Position numbers and translations under genes: made by a program
Assembly: GCF_000496695.1 (NCBI RefSeq)
Contig: NZ_BAUJ01000020.1
Span: 32,036 to 96,035, forward strand
DNA length: 64,000 nucleotides
Source: Vibrio halioticoli NBRC 102217
Lineage (GTDB): Bacteria > Pseudomonadota > Gammaproteobacteria > Enterobacterales > Vibrionaceae
Reading direction: 5' to 3'
In this document: in pieces, positions 8,033 through 17,605 of the stretch
Layout of the letters: every line of letters begins with the position of its first letter
Numbering within the stretch: position 1 is the first letter of the stretch
Notes under the pieces: generated by a model
Database searches by the model: none
The model's input: only the letters and a program-made list of their open reading frames with translations
Told to the model about the DNA's origin: nothing

Positions 8033-11000
8033 CTATTTCGCTTCTATTTGTTTTGCTTTAATTGATCTTATCATTCTAAGAATTAAGACAAAGAACAGTG
8101 GTGCAAAATAGATAACCAATAAGGTTGCCGCCATTACGCCACCCATTACCGAGGTGCCGATAGCATTTCGCGCATTGGCCCCAGCGCCGGTACTGATCGC
8201 AAGTGGCAATACCCCTAAGCCAAATGCCAGCGAGGTCATGATGATTGGGCGCAATCGCATTTCACAGGCTTGTACTGTGGCATCTAGCAAGTTAACGCCT
8301 TTTTCATACAATTCTTTGGCAAATTCTACGATTAAGATGGCATTTTTAGCGGTCAAACCTATGGTGGTCAATACCCCTACTTGGAAGTAAACGTCATTCT
8401 CAAGGCCACGTAAGGTAATGGCACACAGTGCGCCAAGTATGCCCAATGGCACGATAAGAATAATCGCAATCGGGATTGTCCAACTTTCATAAAGCGCCGC
8501 CAAACATAGGAATACCATTAAGATAGAGATGCCATATAAGATAGGTGCCTGATTACCCGCTTCTTTCTCTTGGTATGACATGCCTGTCCAGCTTACTTGA
8601 ACTTGGTCTGACAGTTCCGCTGCAAGGTGTTCAATTTCATCCATTGCTTCTCCTGAGCTGTAACCAGGAGCGGCTTCACCTAAGATTTCGATGGCAGAAT
8701 TACCGTTGTAACGAGTTAACTGTGGTGAGCCTTGTCCCCAATGGGTCGTACTAAAGGCTGAAATTGGCACCATTTCGCCTTGGTTATTACGCACAAACCA
8801 TAAATCAAGATCTTCTGGAGTCATGCGATATTGAGCGTCAGCTTGAATGTACACTTTTTTCGAGCGACCGCGGTCTATAAAGTCATTTACATAAGAGGAA
8901 GCCCACGCAATAGATAGCGATTGATTAATATCGGCAATAGAAATACCCAGCACTTTTGCTTTCTCGTAATCAATATCTAAGAACAGTTGCGCTGTATCTT
9001 CTAATCCGTTTGGTCGGATATTTTGCAAGATAGGACTTTGCCCCATTTTACCTAATAATTGATTACGCATGGCAATCAATTCGTTGTGACTTAAAGAGCC
9101 GACGTTTTCTAGGTAAAAGTCAAAACCAGTTGATTGACCTAACTCCCTGATGGCTGGACTGCCAAAGGCAAATACTTTTGCGTGTTTATATCCAGAAAAG
9201 TGCCCCATAAATCGCTGTAGCACAGCATCAAGACTGGTATCAGGAGTGGTCCTTTCACTCCAATCTTTAAGGCTAATGATCCCCATACCTGCGTTTTGAC
9301 CTTTACCTGAGAAGTTAAATCCTGCCACGGTAAATACATGACTTACGGTGTTTGCTTCTTCTTGCTCAAGGTAATCTTTAACGTCTAACATCACTTTTTG
9401 GGTTTGTGCTAGCGTTGTACCTGTTGGGGCTTGCACCATTACAACAAAGTCACCTTGGTCTTCATTGGGCAAGAAAGAGCTAGGTAAAGAGTGGTACATG
9501 TACGCCATACCACCGACTAAAGCGATGTATATCAAAATAAAGCGGGCAGGGCGCAACAGTACATGATGAATTGAACCACGGTACTTCGATGACAACTTGT
9601 CATAGAAGCGGTTGAAAGCGCCAAAGAATTTGAGTTTTGACTCACTTTTGGTTGGTTTAAGTAGCGTTGCACAAAGTACTGGGGTTAAGACCAGCGCCAC
9701 GATGACCGAAAGCACCATTGCTGACACTATGGTTAAGGAGAACTGCTTATAAATTACCCCAGTTGAGCCAGACATAAAGGCCATTGGGATGAATACTACC
9801 GACAGCACCATAGTGATACCAATCAGAGCACTGGTGATCTGATCCATCGACTTTTTGGTGGCTTCTAATGGTGATAAGTTCTCTTCATGTATGATTCGTT
9901 CAACGTTTTCTACTACAACGATGGCATCATCAACCAGCAAGCCGATGGCGAGCACTAACCCAAACATGGTTAAGGTATTGATAGAGAAGCCAAGTGCAGA
10001 CATGATAGCAAAGGTGCCAAGTAGCACGACTGGTACTGCAATGGTTGGGATTAAGGTTGCGCGAAGGTTTTGTAAGAACAGTAGCATGACCAAAAATACA
10101 AGACCTACCGCTTCAAATAGCGTTTTTACTACTTCACTAATCGACAGACGGATAAACGAGTTGCTGTCCATTGACTTAACCATCGCTAAGCCTTCAGGGA
10201 AGCCCTTTTCTAGTTGTGCTAGTTTTGCATCGACCGCCGCTTGTGTATCTAATGAGTTTGCGCCTGTTGCGAGTGTAATCGCAATACCAGAAGCTTCCTT
10301 GCCTTGGTAGCTAGGAATCACCGATGAGTCTTCACTGGCAAGTTCAACACGAGCTACATCCTTCAGTTTTATTTGGGAGCCATCAGCGTCGACTTTGATG
10401 AGGATATTTTTAAATTGGTCAACCGTCGTTAATAAGCTCTGAGCGGTAATAGTGGCATTGATTAGCTGTGAATCAACCGTCGGCGTACCACCGAGTTGAC
10501 CTACCGTTACTTGGCTGTTTTGTACTGATACCGCACTAGAAATATCAACTGGGGTTAGGCTATAGCTATTTAGTTTGGCAGGATCAAGCCAGATACGCAT
10601 GGCGTAAGAAGGCCCAAATACTGTTACGCTGCCCACGCCACTTACACGACTAAGCACATCTTTGAGGCTGGTATTGGCGTAGTCTTGAATATCCGCCGCA
10701 CTCATACTGCCATCAGGAGAGTAAAGGTTGGTTACTGACATAAAGCCAGAAGTACTCTTTGTTACTTTTGTACCTTGGTTTTGCACCGCAGTTGGCAAGC
10801 GGTTGGTCGCTTGTTGTAAACTGTTTTGCACTTGTACCTGAGCGGTGTCAGGGTCGGTATCGGCGCTAAAGGTCAGGGTAATGCTAGCGTTACCAGCAGA
10901 GTCACTGGTGGATGACATATACAGCAAGTTATCAAGACCAGTCATACTTTGCTCAATAACTTGCGTCACACTATCTTCAATCGCTTTAGCGGATGCGCCA

Positions 11001-11155
11001 GGGTAGGAGGCAGAAATTTTCACCGCTGGTGGCGCAATACTTGGGTATTGTGCAACCGGTAATGTGAAAATTGAAATGATACCCGTGAGCATAATGACAA
11101 TGGCAATTACCCAAGCAAAAATAGGCCTTTGAATAAAAAATCTAGAAAGAGACAT
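8033..11155 (-). CDS. RND multidrug efflux permease, HAE1/AcrB family
   Basis: A 1040-residue inner-membrane proton-driven drug exporter. Hydrophobic TM1 ([16 protein letters not shown]) is followed by two large periplasmic loops and the usual twelve membrane segments. The proton-relay aspartate pair is in [13 protein letters not shown] (about residue 408) and the TM10 lysine is in [13 protein letters not shown] (about 938). It lies four bases after its adaptor gene. No outer-membrane channel gene is present, so it probably uses TolC encoded elsewhere. Several Vibrio RND pumps fit this layout, so no symbol is given. Confidence 0.93.
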   Translation of the reverse strand: MSLSRFFIQRPIFAWVIAIVIMLTGIISIFTLPVAQYPSIAPPAVKISASYPGASAKAIEDSVTQVIEQSMTGLDNLLYMSSTSDSAGNASITLTFSADTDPDTAQVQVQNSLQQATNRLPTAVQNQGTKVTKSTSGFMSVTNLYSPDGSMSAADIQDYANTSLKDVLSRVSGVGSVTVFGPSYAMRIWLDPAKLNSYSLTPVDISSAVSVQNSQVTVGQLGGTPTVDSQLINATITAQSLLTTVDQFKNILIKVDADGSQIKLKDVARVELASEDSSVIPSYQGKEASGIAITLATGANSLDTQAAVDAKLAQLEKGFPEGLAMVKSMDSNSFIRLSISEVVKTLFEAVGLVFLVMLLFLQNLRATLIPTIAVPVVLLGTFAIMSALGFSINTLTMFGLVLAIGLLVDDAIVVVENVERIIHEENLSPLEATKKSMDQITSALIGITMVLSVVFIPMAFMSGSTGVIYKQFSLTIVSAMVLSVIVALVLTPVLCATLLKPTKSESKLKFFGAFNRFYDKLSSKYRGSIHHVLLRPARFILIYIALVGGMAYMYHSLPSSFLPNEDQGDFVVMVQAPTGTTLAQTQKVMLDVKDYLEQEEANTVSHVFTVAGFNFSGKGQNAGMGIISLKDWSERTTPDTSLDAVLQRFMGHFSGYKHAKVFAFGSPAIRELGQSTGFDFYLENVGSLSHNELIAMRNQLLGKMGQSPILQNIRPNGLEDTAQLFLDIDYEKAKVLGISIADINQSLSIAWASSYVNDFIDRGRSKKVYIQADAQYRMTPEDLDLWFVRNNQGEMVPISAFSTTHWGQGSPQLTRYNGNSAIEILGEAAPGYSSGEAMDEIEHLAAELSDQVQVSWTGMSYQEKEAGNQAPILYGISILMVFLCLAALYESWTIPIAIILIVPLGILGALCAITLRGLENDVYFQVGVLTTIGLTAKNAILIVEFAKELYEKGVNLLDATVQACEMRLRPIIMTSLAFGLGVLPLAISTGAGANARNAIGTSVMGGVMAATLLVIYFAPLFFVLILRMIRSIKAKQIEAK

Positions 11156-11158
11156 GGC

Positions 11159-12355
11159 TTACTCCTCTACTACAGGTTCAGACTTAGGTGCTGGTGCAGA
11201 CTGAGGAGCCAGCGCTGATTGTGCGTCATCGGCGCCACTATCAATAACCACAGCAACATCATTTTTCACGTTGCTTAGGTTACTAATTACAACTTTCTCA
11301 CCTGCAACCAGACCTTCTTCAACAATCCAACCATTATCGACTTCATCACCTAATACGACAGACTTCTTAATAGTTTTATTATTTTGGTCAACAGTAAAGA
11401 TAAAAGGCTGACCTGATTGACTTCTTACCACAACAGATTGAGGCACAACTAAGTAATCACGGGCTTCTGGTAGGGCAATGTGAGCACGTACATACATACC
11501 ATCTAACAAGCGATTTTGTGGATTTGACACAATCGCGCGTAAAGTAACAGTACCGGTTGAGTTAGACACTTTAGTGCTAGAGAACTCTAAATACGCTGTT
11601 TGATCGTAAGTAGTACCGTCTTCTAAAATGATAGAGATAGGGATGTCTTTTGGCTTTTTATTTAACCCTGTAAACGTTTGTTTGATCTTAGAAAGTGCAA
11701 GCGAAGACTGCTGCATATCAATATAGACATTTGATGTTTGAATAATCGTCGTCAGATAAGAGGTTTGTTGAGCGGTAAGCAGTGAACCTTCCGAAACTTG
11801 AGATAGGCCCACTTGACCTGAGATAGGCGCTTTAATTTGAGTATAAGAAAGTTCTAGGTTGGCATAGTCAAGATCTGCTTGGCGGATAGCCACTTCAGCT
11901 TTAGCTTCTTGATACGCGGCATCGGCATCATCATAGTTTTGCTGACTGGTCAGTTTTTTCTTTAATAACTGAGCGTAACGGTCGGCCGTTTTCTTACTTG
12001 ATGCTTCACTCGCCAATGCTTTAGTTAGCTGAGCTTGAGCACTTTTTACCGTTGATTGGTAAGTTGATGGGTCTATCTGATACAGCACATCACCAGCCTG
12101 CACTTGGCTGCCTTCTTTATAAAGGCGGCTTTGCAAAATGCCAGTTACTTGAGGTCGCACTTCAGCTTGCTTAAACGCAGTAACACGCCCCGGCAATTCA
12201 CGAGTCAAACGCAATGTAGTCGGTGTTAAGGTCAACACATCCACATGTAAAGGGCCTTGTGGTGGTCTGTGATCTCGACCTTGTTCTCCACAACCAAGCA
12301 AAAGAACAGAGAGTAATAAGCACCAAGAAATTCTTAGCGATTTAGATAAAGACAT
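11159..12355 (-). CDS. RND efflux periplasmic adaptor lipoprotein, AcrA/MexA family
   Basis: This membrane-fusion protein bridges the RND permease and an outer-membrane channel. A lipoprotein signal ends in LLSVLLLGC, with acylated C22. It is followed by the biotinyl-lipoyl half (VRPQVTGILQSRLYKEGSQVQ), a coiled-coil hairpin rich in A, K and Q, and the second lipoyl half (IKAPISGQVG). I choose the ATG at 12355, which has an AAGGTG ribosome site and directly gives the lipoprotein signal. A longer frame to 12415 would place a second hydrophobic stretch before it. The C-terminal tail is rich in proline and alanine. Confidence 0.92.
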   Translation of the reverse strand: MSLSKSLRISWCLLLSVLLLGCGEQGRDHRPPQGPLHVDVLTLTPTTLRLTRELPGRVTAFKQAEVRPQVTGILQSRLYKEGSQVQAGDVLYQIDPSTYQSTVKSAQAQLTKALASEASSKKTADRYAQLLKKKLTSQQNYDDADAAYQEAKAEVAIRQADLDYANLELSYTQIKAPISGQVGLSQVSEGSLLTAQQTSYLTTIIQTSNVYIDMQQSSLALSKIKQTFTGLNKKPKDIPISIILEDGTTYDQTAYLEFSSTKVSNSTGTVTLRAIVSNPQNRLLDGMYVRAHIALPEARDYLVVPQSVVVRSQSGQPFIFTVDQNNKTIKKSVVLGDEVDNGWIVEEGLVAGEKVVISNLSNVKNDVAVVIDSGADDAQSALAPQSAPAPKSEPVVEE

Positions 12356-12483
12356 AGAGACAGCACCTTTCAATGATAGATATAACCCAAGTATGAAAAT
12401 AGCATAGCGATTCAATGGTTAAGTGTGGGTTAAGGGGGGGAGGTAATCTCAAAGTGGGGGAGTCTGTTTTTTTGAACGGGAGT

Positions 12484-12511
12484 AAAAACACCGCTAATTT
12501 AGAGGGCGGTG
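12484..12511 (-). terminator. terminator of the DUF4823 gene
   Basis: CACCGC and GCGGTG form a 6-bp stem. Read leftward it is followed by five T residues (12484-12488), just past the end of the lipoprotein gene. Confidence 0.75.
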
Positions 12512-12553
12512 CTTTCCGTTTATAGTTTAATGCTTGTCGACATTGGTGGCTTC

Positions 12554-13081
12554 TTATAGGACGTCTTGCATAAATGCCTTGATAGGTTCTGGTAATAAAT
12601 CTTGTGGGTGATCTCCTCCTAATGTAGCAAGGCCACTCTGTCCGTCAATAATGCCTGTTTTTACTTCGGTATGGGTTTTTAAGTCAATAATCGTTATTTT
12701 TAATTTCACTTTATCAGGGATACCAGACCATTCCGTCGCACGATCTTCCCAGTGTAAAATGGTTGGGTAAATAAGGAAGTCATAGTTATTTTCGGTGGCG
12801 TACTGAATAGTATCTTTATAAGAACTATACGCCGTTGCAGTGTCTATATGGTTTAGCTTAGCGAGCAGCTCAGCTTGAATGACTTGGTTTACCATCTGAC
12901 CTGAACCTTGATAGTGTTTGCTACCATATATGCCATCTTTTGACTGTGCAATGTACACGGAGTCACCTGACTTCAGCTTAATATTGGTATTTAATGCCAT
13001 TAATTCAAGATTGTGAGAGTCAGCGCAACCCCATAAAAAAGGAAGGAGCAACAAGGAAAATAGTAATGTCTTTAATTTCAT
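12554..13081 (-). CDS. DUF4823-type lipoprotein
   Basis: A 175-residue exported lipoprotein of unknown function. The signal peptide ends in LLPFLWGC, giving acylated C19. The mature part carries VYIAQSKDGIYGSKHYQGSG, followed by a Rossmann-like alternation ending in DFLIYPTILHWEDRATEW, the pattern I associate with DUF4823. It appears to be a single-gene unit with its own terminator, between the RND operon and a LysR gene. The family assignment is from memory of its motifs and should be treated as probable. Confidence 0.75.
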   Translation of the reverse strand: MKLKTLLFSLLLLPFLWGCADSHNLELMALNTNIKLKSGDSVYIAQSKDGIYGSKHYQGSGQMVNQVIQAELLAKLNHIDTATAYSSYKDTIQYATENNYDFLIYPTILHWEDRATEWSGIPDKVKLKITIIDLKTHTEVKTGIIDGQSGLATLGGDHPQDLLPEPIKAFMQDVL

Positions 13082-13217
13082 ATAAAACCCGATTTAGATT
13101 AATTTACCCTGATTTCAGTTTACCATTTTTGCTAATGCTACAAAGTGACTTGGCTATAGTATGTGAAAGGGGTTAGCTTTAAGCTTGCCAGAGCTTTCTT
13201 GCAATAAATAGTTTAAA

Positions 13218-14153
13218 TTAGGGTTGATTTTTCTCACTATTTTTTCTTTGAAAATACTCCACTAAATATTTTACAAAGTGCGTTAATTGAGTCGGTAAAT
13301 ATTTTGATTGTGGATACTGCGCGATAATCTCACCTTGGTAATTACCACTGATACGCCAGTCACTTAATAAAGGCACTACCTCACCAGAATGAATATATTG
13401 CTGAATAGAAAACTCAGGGAAAATGGAAATACCTAGACCACGTAAGACTGCTTCTCTTCGAATTTCACTATGATTGACATGAAACGTTCCCTCCACATTA
13501 ATAGAACAAGTTTGGCTAGACGAAGTTAACTTCCAATTGCGATCTTTAAGATCTTCACCAAGGCATAAGCAATTATGTTTCAGTAGATGCTGTGGGGATA
13601 GAGGTTCGCCATATTGAGTAATATACGCTGGGCTAGCACACATAATTAATCGGCATTCCGCTAAAACTTTTCCTACCATTGCCTCAATGGGAGTATCAGT
13701 AATATGAATCAGTAAATCGATATCATCACGAATTAAATCAATAGGTTGGTCTGTGACATTGAGTTGAAAATCCACATTAGGGTGCAGTGTCATAAAATCT
13801 AGGATGGCAGGCATTAAAACTTGTTTAGCAAGCGCTTTTGGCGCGGCAACTTTCAAAGCTCCACTAATCTTTGCATTGTCTGATTTAACTGCATTTGTCA
13901 CAAGCTTTGCACTTTTCATTATGTCACGGCAGATATGATAAATTTCCTCGCCTTTATGGGTTAAGCGCATTTTTCGGGTGGTGCGATGCAATAACTTTTG
14001 CTCTAGAGCATTTTCAAGTCGAGTGACAGAGCGGCTCACAGATGAAGGTGCTACTCCTAAAGACTTAGCGGTACTGGAGAAACTTTCAGACTCAGCAACA
14101 TGAACAAAAATAGCCATTTCTGGCAGCAAAGAAATCATCTGATTTATGTTCAA
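13218..14153 (-). CDS. LysR-family transcriptional regulator
   Basis: A 311-residue LysR-type regulator. The N-terminal winged helix-turn-helix spans about residues 13-75 (AIFVHVAESESFSSTAKSLG, then APSSVSRSVTRLE) and a LysR substrate-binding domain follows. The frame starts with TTG at 14153, preceded by AAGGAA at acceptable spacing; the first in-frame ATG is at 14138 with no ribosome site. It is divergent from a DMT-family exporter 90 bases away, the classic layout for a regulator controlling its neighbour. The effector is unknown. Confidence 0.88.
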   Translation of the reverse strand: MNINQMISLLPEMAIFVHVAESESFSSTAKSLGVAPSSVSRSVTRLENALEQKLLHRTTRKMRLTHKGEEIYHICRDIMKSAKLVTNAVKSDNAKISGALKVAAPKALAKQVLMPAILDFMTLHPNVDFQLNVTDQPIDLIRDDIDLLIHITDTPIEAMVGKVLAECRLIMCASPAYITQYGEPLSPQHLLKHNCLCLGEDLKDRNWKLTSSSQTCSINVEGTFHVNHSEIRREAVLRGLGISIFPEFSIQQYIHSGEVVPLLSDWRISGNYQGEIIAQYPQSKYLPTQLTHFVKYLVEYFQRKNSEKNQP

Positions 14154-14243
14154 AACGCAAAATTCCTTTGCACATTCAATGGATTGTTCTTCTGAGGTTA
14201 GTTTCGGATACTGATACCGTCAATAGATAAAGGAAGATGAGGA

Positions 14244-15146
14244 ATGCTAGTCAAATCACTTCGAGAACAGCGAAATACCATATCATTTACTGAGCCAATG
14301 TTACTTCTAGTTGCGATTTTCTGGGGAACCAGTTACGGGCTAACTAAGGAGGCATTAGCTTATTCTAGCGTTTTAGTTTTTATTATATTACGTTTTTTGT
14401 TGACCTTTCTGGTGATGCTACCCGTTGTGATAAGGGACTTTAAGCAAGATCTTAATAGAGATTGGAAAGTTGCTATCCCCACAGGCTTGGTTTTATCTGC
14501 GATCTTCTTTTGCGAAGTTTTTGGTGTATCACAGACATCAGCATCTAATGCCGCTTTTTTGATTAGCTTATCGGTGATCTTTACGACATTTGCAGAACTA
14601 TTAATCAACAAGAAAAAGGTGTCGTTACTTTTATGGGGGATGAGTTTTGCTAGTGTGTTGGGTGTTTTCTTGCTTACCTATCAACCCAGCAATACATATA
14701 ACTTAAATGTCGGTGATTACTTTATTTTAGGTGCGGCAGTATTGAGGGCAATAATGGTTACGACAACTAAATGCTTAATCGAGGGTAAATCAATCACCAC
14801 AAGTACGCTTACTTCCTTACAATCACTAACGGTTGCTTTAGTCACATTGTTAGTAGCAAGTATCTATTTGCCTGTGAATCAATTGATTCTGCCTGAACAG
14901 CCAAAATTTTGGTTGATCCTGCTTTATTTGGTGTTGTGCTGCACGCTGTTTGCATTTTTCGTACAGAATTACGCTGTCCGCCGAACCTCGCCGACACGTG
15001 TTTCTTTATTGATGGGGAGTGAGCCATTATTCGGAGCAGCGTTCGCGATGCTCTGGCTTGACGAATCTTTGAGTGTAATACAATTGTTTGGAGGACTGAT
15101 TATCCTATTTTGTGTGTTGATGACTTCGATAAAGATAAAATCCTAG
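14244..15146 (+). CDS. DMT-superfamily (EamA) transporter
   Basis: A 300-residue inner-membrane protein with ten predicted hydrophobic segments in two EamA repeats (PMLLLVAIFWGTSYGLTKEAL, and later LLYLVLCCTLFAFFVQNYAVR). This is typical of metabolite or drug exporters. The conserved MGSEPLFGAAFAMLWLDE of the second repeat is intact. A strong ribosome site (AAAGGAAGATGAGG) precedes the ATG. It is probably regulated by the divergent LysR gene. A hipA remnant on the opposite strand begins immediately after its stop, so this gene marks the left edge of the accessory segment. Confidence 0.87.
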   Translation: MLVKSLREQRNTISFTEPMLLLVAIFWGTSYGLTKEALAYSSVLVFIILRFLLTFLVMLPVVIRDFKQDLNRDWKVAIPTGLVLSAIFFCEVFGVSQTSASNAAFLISLSVIFTTFAELLINKKKVSLLLWGMSFASVLGVFLLTYQPSNTYNLNVGDYFILGAAVLRAIMVTTTKCLIEGKSITTSTLTSLQSLTVALVTLLVASIYLPVNQLILPEQPKFWLILLYLVLCCTLFAFFVQNYAVRRTSPTRVSLLMGSEPLFGAAFAMLWLDESLSVIQLFGGLIILFCVLMTSIKIKS

Positions 15147-15147
15147 A

Positions 15148-15550
15148 ATTAAGGCTGAAAATTGGTCAAAATATCGCAATTCAACGTCAGCAACATCTAG
15201 TCCAATTAGCTTCGCTAACTTCCTTGCCATAAATTCATTTATGACAAGGTGTAGTTGGTCATTTTTTCGAACTTCACAATATGAGTTGAGCATAGCTCAA
15301 CCTCTCCAACCCCTAAGTTTCCATCGATAGATAAAACGTTTAACTTAGATTGAACCCCCGCTACTGATAGTCTTGGTTTACCTTCCCATACATCTAAATA
15401 CCAAAGTTCAGGGTCAGATAGTTTCTTATTTAATTCACTATCATTGATTGGATTGAAAGAGGTTTCAGTTTGAACTGGAGAAACACCTTCGGATAAGAAC
15501 ATCATGGCACCTGATGTATCTGTTCCAATTCCACCAACTTGTGCCTCCAT
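15148..15550 (-). pseudogene. hipA remnant, truncated at both ends and frameshifted
   Basis: Two overlapping leftward frames together encode the middle of a HipA-type kinase. The first contains GIGTDTSGAMMF and PRLSVAGVQSKLNVL, which align with the E. coli HipA segment around the autophosphorylated serine, then THIVKFEK. The second continues with LHLVINEFMARKLAKLIGLD and VADVELRYF. The frame changes at a six-base homopolymer (15262-15267). The first hundred or so residues and the whole catalytic lobe are missing. It is wedged between the DMT exporter and the ATPase gene, so it is a decayed relic rather than a working toxin. Confidence 0.75.
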
Positions 15551-15574
15551 ATAGCATGATGTAATAAAGTATGG

Positions 15575-16906
15575 CTAACTCTCTATCTGAACCTTAAGGT
15601 GGTCGTTCAAGTATTGTGTGTAATACAAAGGCATTACAACATTATCTTGCTCTAGTGCATTGGAGCCTTGTGTTCCTGTTAGCTTGATTGTCTTGTGTGG
15701 ATTACACTTCGTTATATAGGATTGCAGTGACCTAGCACGAGTTCTTTTGCCACTCTTTACTTCTATAGGAATTATACGACCAATTTCATCGGCAATAACA
15801 AATTCAATCTCAGCTCTAGCATCCCCCCATGAAAAAGTCGGTTCGTAGCCTAGTGCTGCAAGTTCTTGTTGAACAAAGTTTTCAGCAATGTAGCCTTTGT
15901 ATTCGTACCCCTGTTGCTTTATTTCACGGTAACTTGTCGCAAGCATGTGATTAAGTAGTCCTACATCAAATAGAAACAGCTTTATAGCATTCTCTTTTTG
16001 ATAGGCTGATAAGGGCGATCTAGGTTGCCCATCTATAGGGTAATTCTTCAAGGTTAGTCTGCATTTATGTAGCCATGTAATTGCACTTTCGTATTCAGCA
16101 TATCGAGATTTACGCTGATGGACGCCTTTAAACTTGAAACGTTTTACTGAATCATCAAATACTGACGATAACTGTGAAGGAATGTTTCTGAATACGGACT
16201 CTATAAGTGTGGCATCGACTTTATCCGAGTATTTGCCAAAGTCTCGTAAGTAACCTTGAATTAAGTTGCTGTGAACGTCTGAAACAAGCTCCGTTCGTTC
16301 AATGATACTTCTGTCTGAATGAGTAAACCACGCATCAACAGCTTCAGGCATTCCACCCACAAAGTAATAATCAGTAAGCAGATCGAATAGCTTTGTATGC
16401 GCAACGTCAGAGTTCATTTGCTGCTCAAATGCTTTAATGAGTGGTTTTTCTTCACTTGCCCATAGAAACTCTTTAAACGTTAATGGTCTTAAGTTGTGTT
16501 GTTCAACCTTACCGACAGGAAAGGATGTAAGTAAGCCAATGTTAGAGCCACTTGCAGCGATATAAGCTTGGGGTGCTTTTTCGGCAAAATACTTCAAGGC
16601 AGTGACCGCTTTTGGACACTCACCTATCTCATCGAGGATCAGTAGATCAGTGGCGAGGTCAAATACCTCTCCCGTTAATAGTTCAATATTGGTAATGATA
16701 TCGTCAGGATTTAGAGAGTTAGAAAATGCTTCTCTGAACTGCGGCTCTTCTAAGAAATCAATTCTTATAACCTTGTTAAAATTTTGACCTAGTAGTTCCT
16801 GTAACAGATAAGTTTTACCCGTCTGTCTGGCACCATCGATTAAGAGTGGCTTTCTTGATGGTTTATTTTTCCAACTCAGCAGTTTGTCTAAGATTGATCG
16901 CTTCAT
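15575..16906 (-). CDS. AAA-family ATPase with DUF4143 domain
   Basis: A 443-residue protein with an N-terminal AAA_14 ATPase domain: Walker A GARQTGKT at residues 25-32 and Walker B LLILDE at 88-93. A DUF4143 domain follows in the second half. The C-terminus has the nuclease-like pattern EIEFVI...IPIEVKSGKR common in this family. Members are abundant in bacteria and archaea, often beside mobile elements, and their function is unknown. Here the gene lies between a hipA relic and IS256 debris. Three palindromes lie 50-125 bases upstream. It reads as an intact single gene. Confidence 0.9.
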   Translation of the reverse strand: MKRSILDKLLSWKNKPSRKPLLIDGARQTGKTYLLQELLGQNFNKVIRIDFLEEPQFREAFSNSLNPDDIITNIELLTGEVFDLATDLLILDEIGECPKAVTALKYFAEKAPQAYIAASGSNIGLLTSFPVGKVEQHNLRPLTFKEFLWASEEKPLIKAFEQQMNSDVAHTKLFDLLTDYYFVGGMPEAVDAWFTHSDRSIIERTELVSDVHSNLIQGYLRDFGKYSDKVDATLIESVFRNIPSQLSSVFDDSVKRFKFKGVHQRKSRYAEYESAITWLHKCRLTLKNYPIDGQPRSPLSAYQKENAIKLFLFDVGLLNHMLATSYREIKQQGYEYKGYIAENFVQQELAALGYEPTFSWGDARAEIEFVIADEIGRIIPIEVKSGKRTRARSLQSYITKCNPHKTIKLTGTQGSNALEQDNVVMPLYYTQYLNDHLKVQIES

Positions 16907-16956
16907 ACCATATTGCCCGTATTTTTGGTTACGCTTAATCTCACTCTACCATATTA

Positions 16957-17029
16957 ATGCGCTTATTTGTGTCTCTATCTTACACTTTTATGCGCATAAA
17001 AGTGTGGTAAGGTTCTTTTATATGCGCAT
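16957..17029. promoter_or_regulatory. three evenly spaced ATGCGC palindromes upstream of the ATPase
   Basis: The centres are near 16959, 16993 and 17025, about 33 bases apart, or roughly three helical turns. The middle copy is a perfect 24-bp palindrome (16982-17005). The third has an ATGCGCAT core (17022-17029) and the first has ATGCGC at 16957-16962. The spacing and position suggest a cooperative operator array for the leftward ATPase gene. No T-run follows, so a terminator is unlikely. Confidence 0.55.
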
Positions 17030-17114
17030 TAAAATGTTGATTTTTGATTTTATACACTTGGGAAATTACGATATTACCAATCTTCTTCATCAAGAATGCC
17101 GTTGCTCTCATTTT

Positions 17115-17318
17115 TTGTTTGAATCTCTCAACAGCGTGATACGTAAAGCACTAAAAAAGCGGAAGATCTTCCCAAACGATGAGGCTGCAACGAAAATGGT
17201 ATACCTAGCGATCAAAGACGCCAGCAAGAAATGGACGATGCCCATTCAAAACTGGCGTCAGGCTATGAGTCGGTTTATTATCGAGTTCGAGGAACGTCTC
17301 GAAAAGCACATTAACTAA
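17115..17318 (+). pseudogene. 3' fragment of an IS256-family transposase
   Basis: The C-terminal 65 or so residues of a mutator-type transposase are preserved (ESLNSVIRKALKKRK, then ATKMVYLAIKDASKKW and MPIQNWRQAMSRFIIEF). A frame continues upstream to 16884, but that part has no transposase character. The DDE catalytic core is absent, so the element cannot transpose by itself. Confidence 0.85.
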
Positions 17319-17320
17319 AT

Positions 17321-17349
17321 GGCAATTACACAGAGTCTGTTACAGCCTC
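17321..17349 (+). mobile_element. right end of the IS256-family remnant
   Basis: Just past the transposase stop lies GGCAATTACACAGAGTCTG followed by TTACAGCCTC. This is the layout of IS256-family terminal repeats, which read inward as GAGGCTGT...TCTGTGTAA. The outer end is near 17349. Confidence 0.65.
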
Positions 17350-17357
17350 GGTAATTT

Positions 17358-17425
17358 GGTTAGCTTTAATTTCGATATGCTTTCCTATTAGAATTAAAGC
17401 CAACCGAACTGGTTGTATCTTTTTT
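17358..17425 (+). promoter_or_regulatory. attenuator-like set of competing hairpins
   Basis: Arm 1 (17358-17371) pairs with arm 2 (17392-17405) over 14 bases with one mismatch. The end of arm 2 (CAACC) can instead pair with GGTTG at 17411-17415, which is followed by TATCTTTTTT. The two pairings exclude each other. No gene follows on this strand, so it may be an IS-associated terminator. Confidence 0.35.
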
Positions 17426-17471
17426 CTGAAAATCTAATGATTCTTTCTCGCTTGATAAAAGCAGCATATAT

Positions 17472-17498
17472 CATTGTTAAAAATTTATCTGTGTAACT
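17472..17498. mobile_element. possible inverted second IS256-type terminus
   Basis: ATTGTTAAAAATTTATCTGTGTAACT resembles an IS256-family left end. It is inverted relative to the right end at 17321-17349, sharing TCTGTGTAA. The inner repeats bound a 171-base segment (17326-17496). Similarity beyond about ten bases is weak. Confidence 0.3.
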
Positions 17499-17605
17499 AA
17501 AACTACTCATTAAATAGGTTTTTTACCATTAACGTAACGGATCGTACTCATAATGGTTTATTGAATAATAACATCAAAATTTAAGCTTTGTTTATATCTC
17601 AACAT

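Noticed and set aside
9855..10310. Open frame of 151 codons antisense to the RND permease gene
   Set aside because: It lies wholly inside a well-conserved gene, has serine/threonine-rich shadow composition and no ribosome site.
16884..17114. Upstream part of the frame that ends in the IS256 transposase fragment
   Set aside because: The frame is open but has no transposase similarity, and it contains the operator palindromes of the neighbouring ATPase. It is treated as non-coding.
17358..17405. Integron attC site near the IS remnant
   Set aside because: The inverted repeat resembles an attC outline, but the required outer core-site sequences and a cassette are missing.
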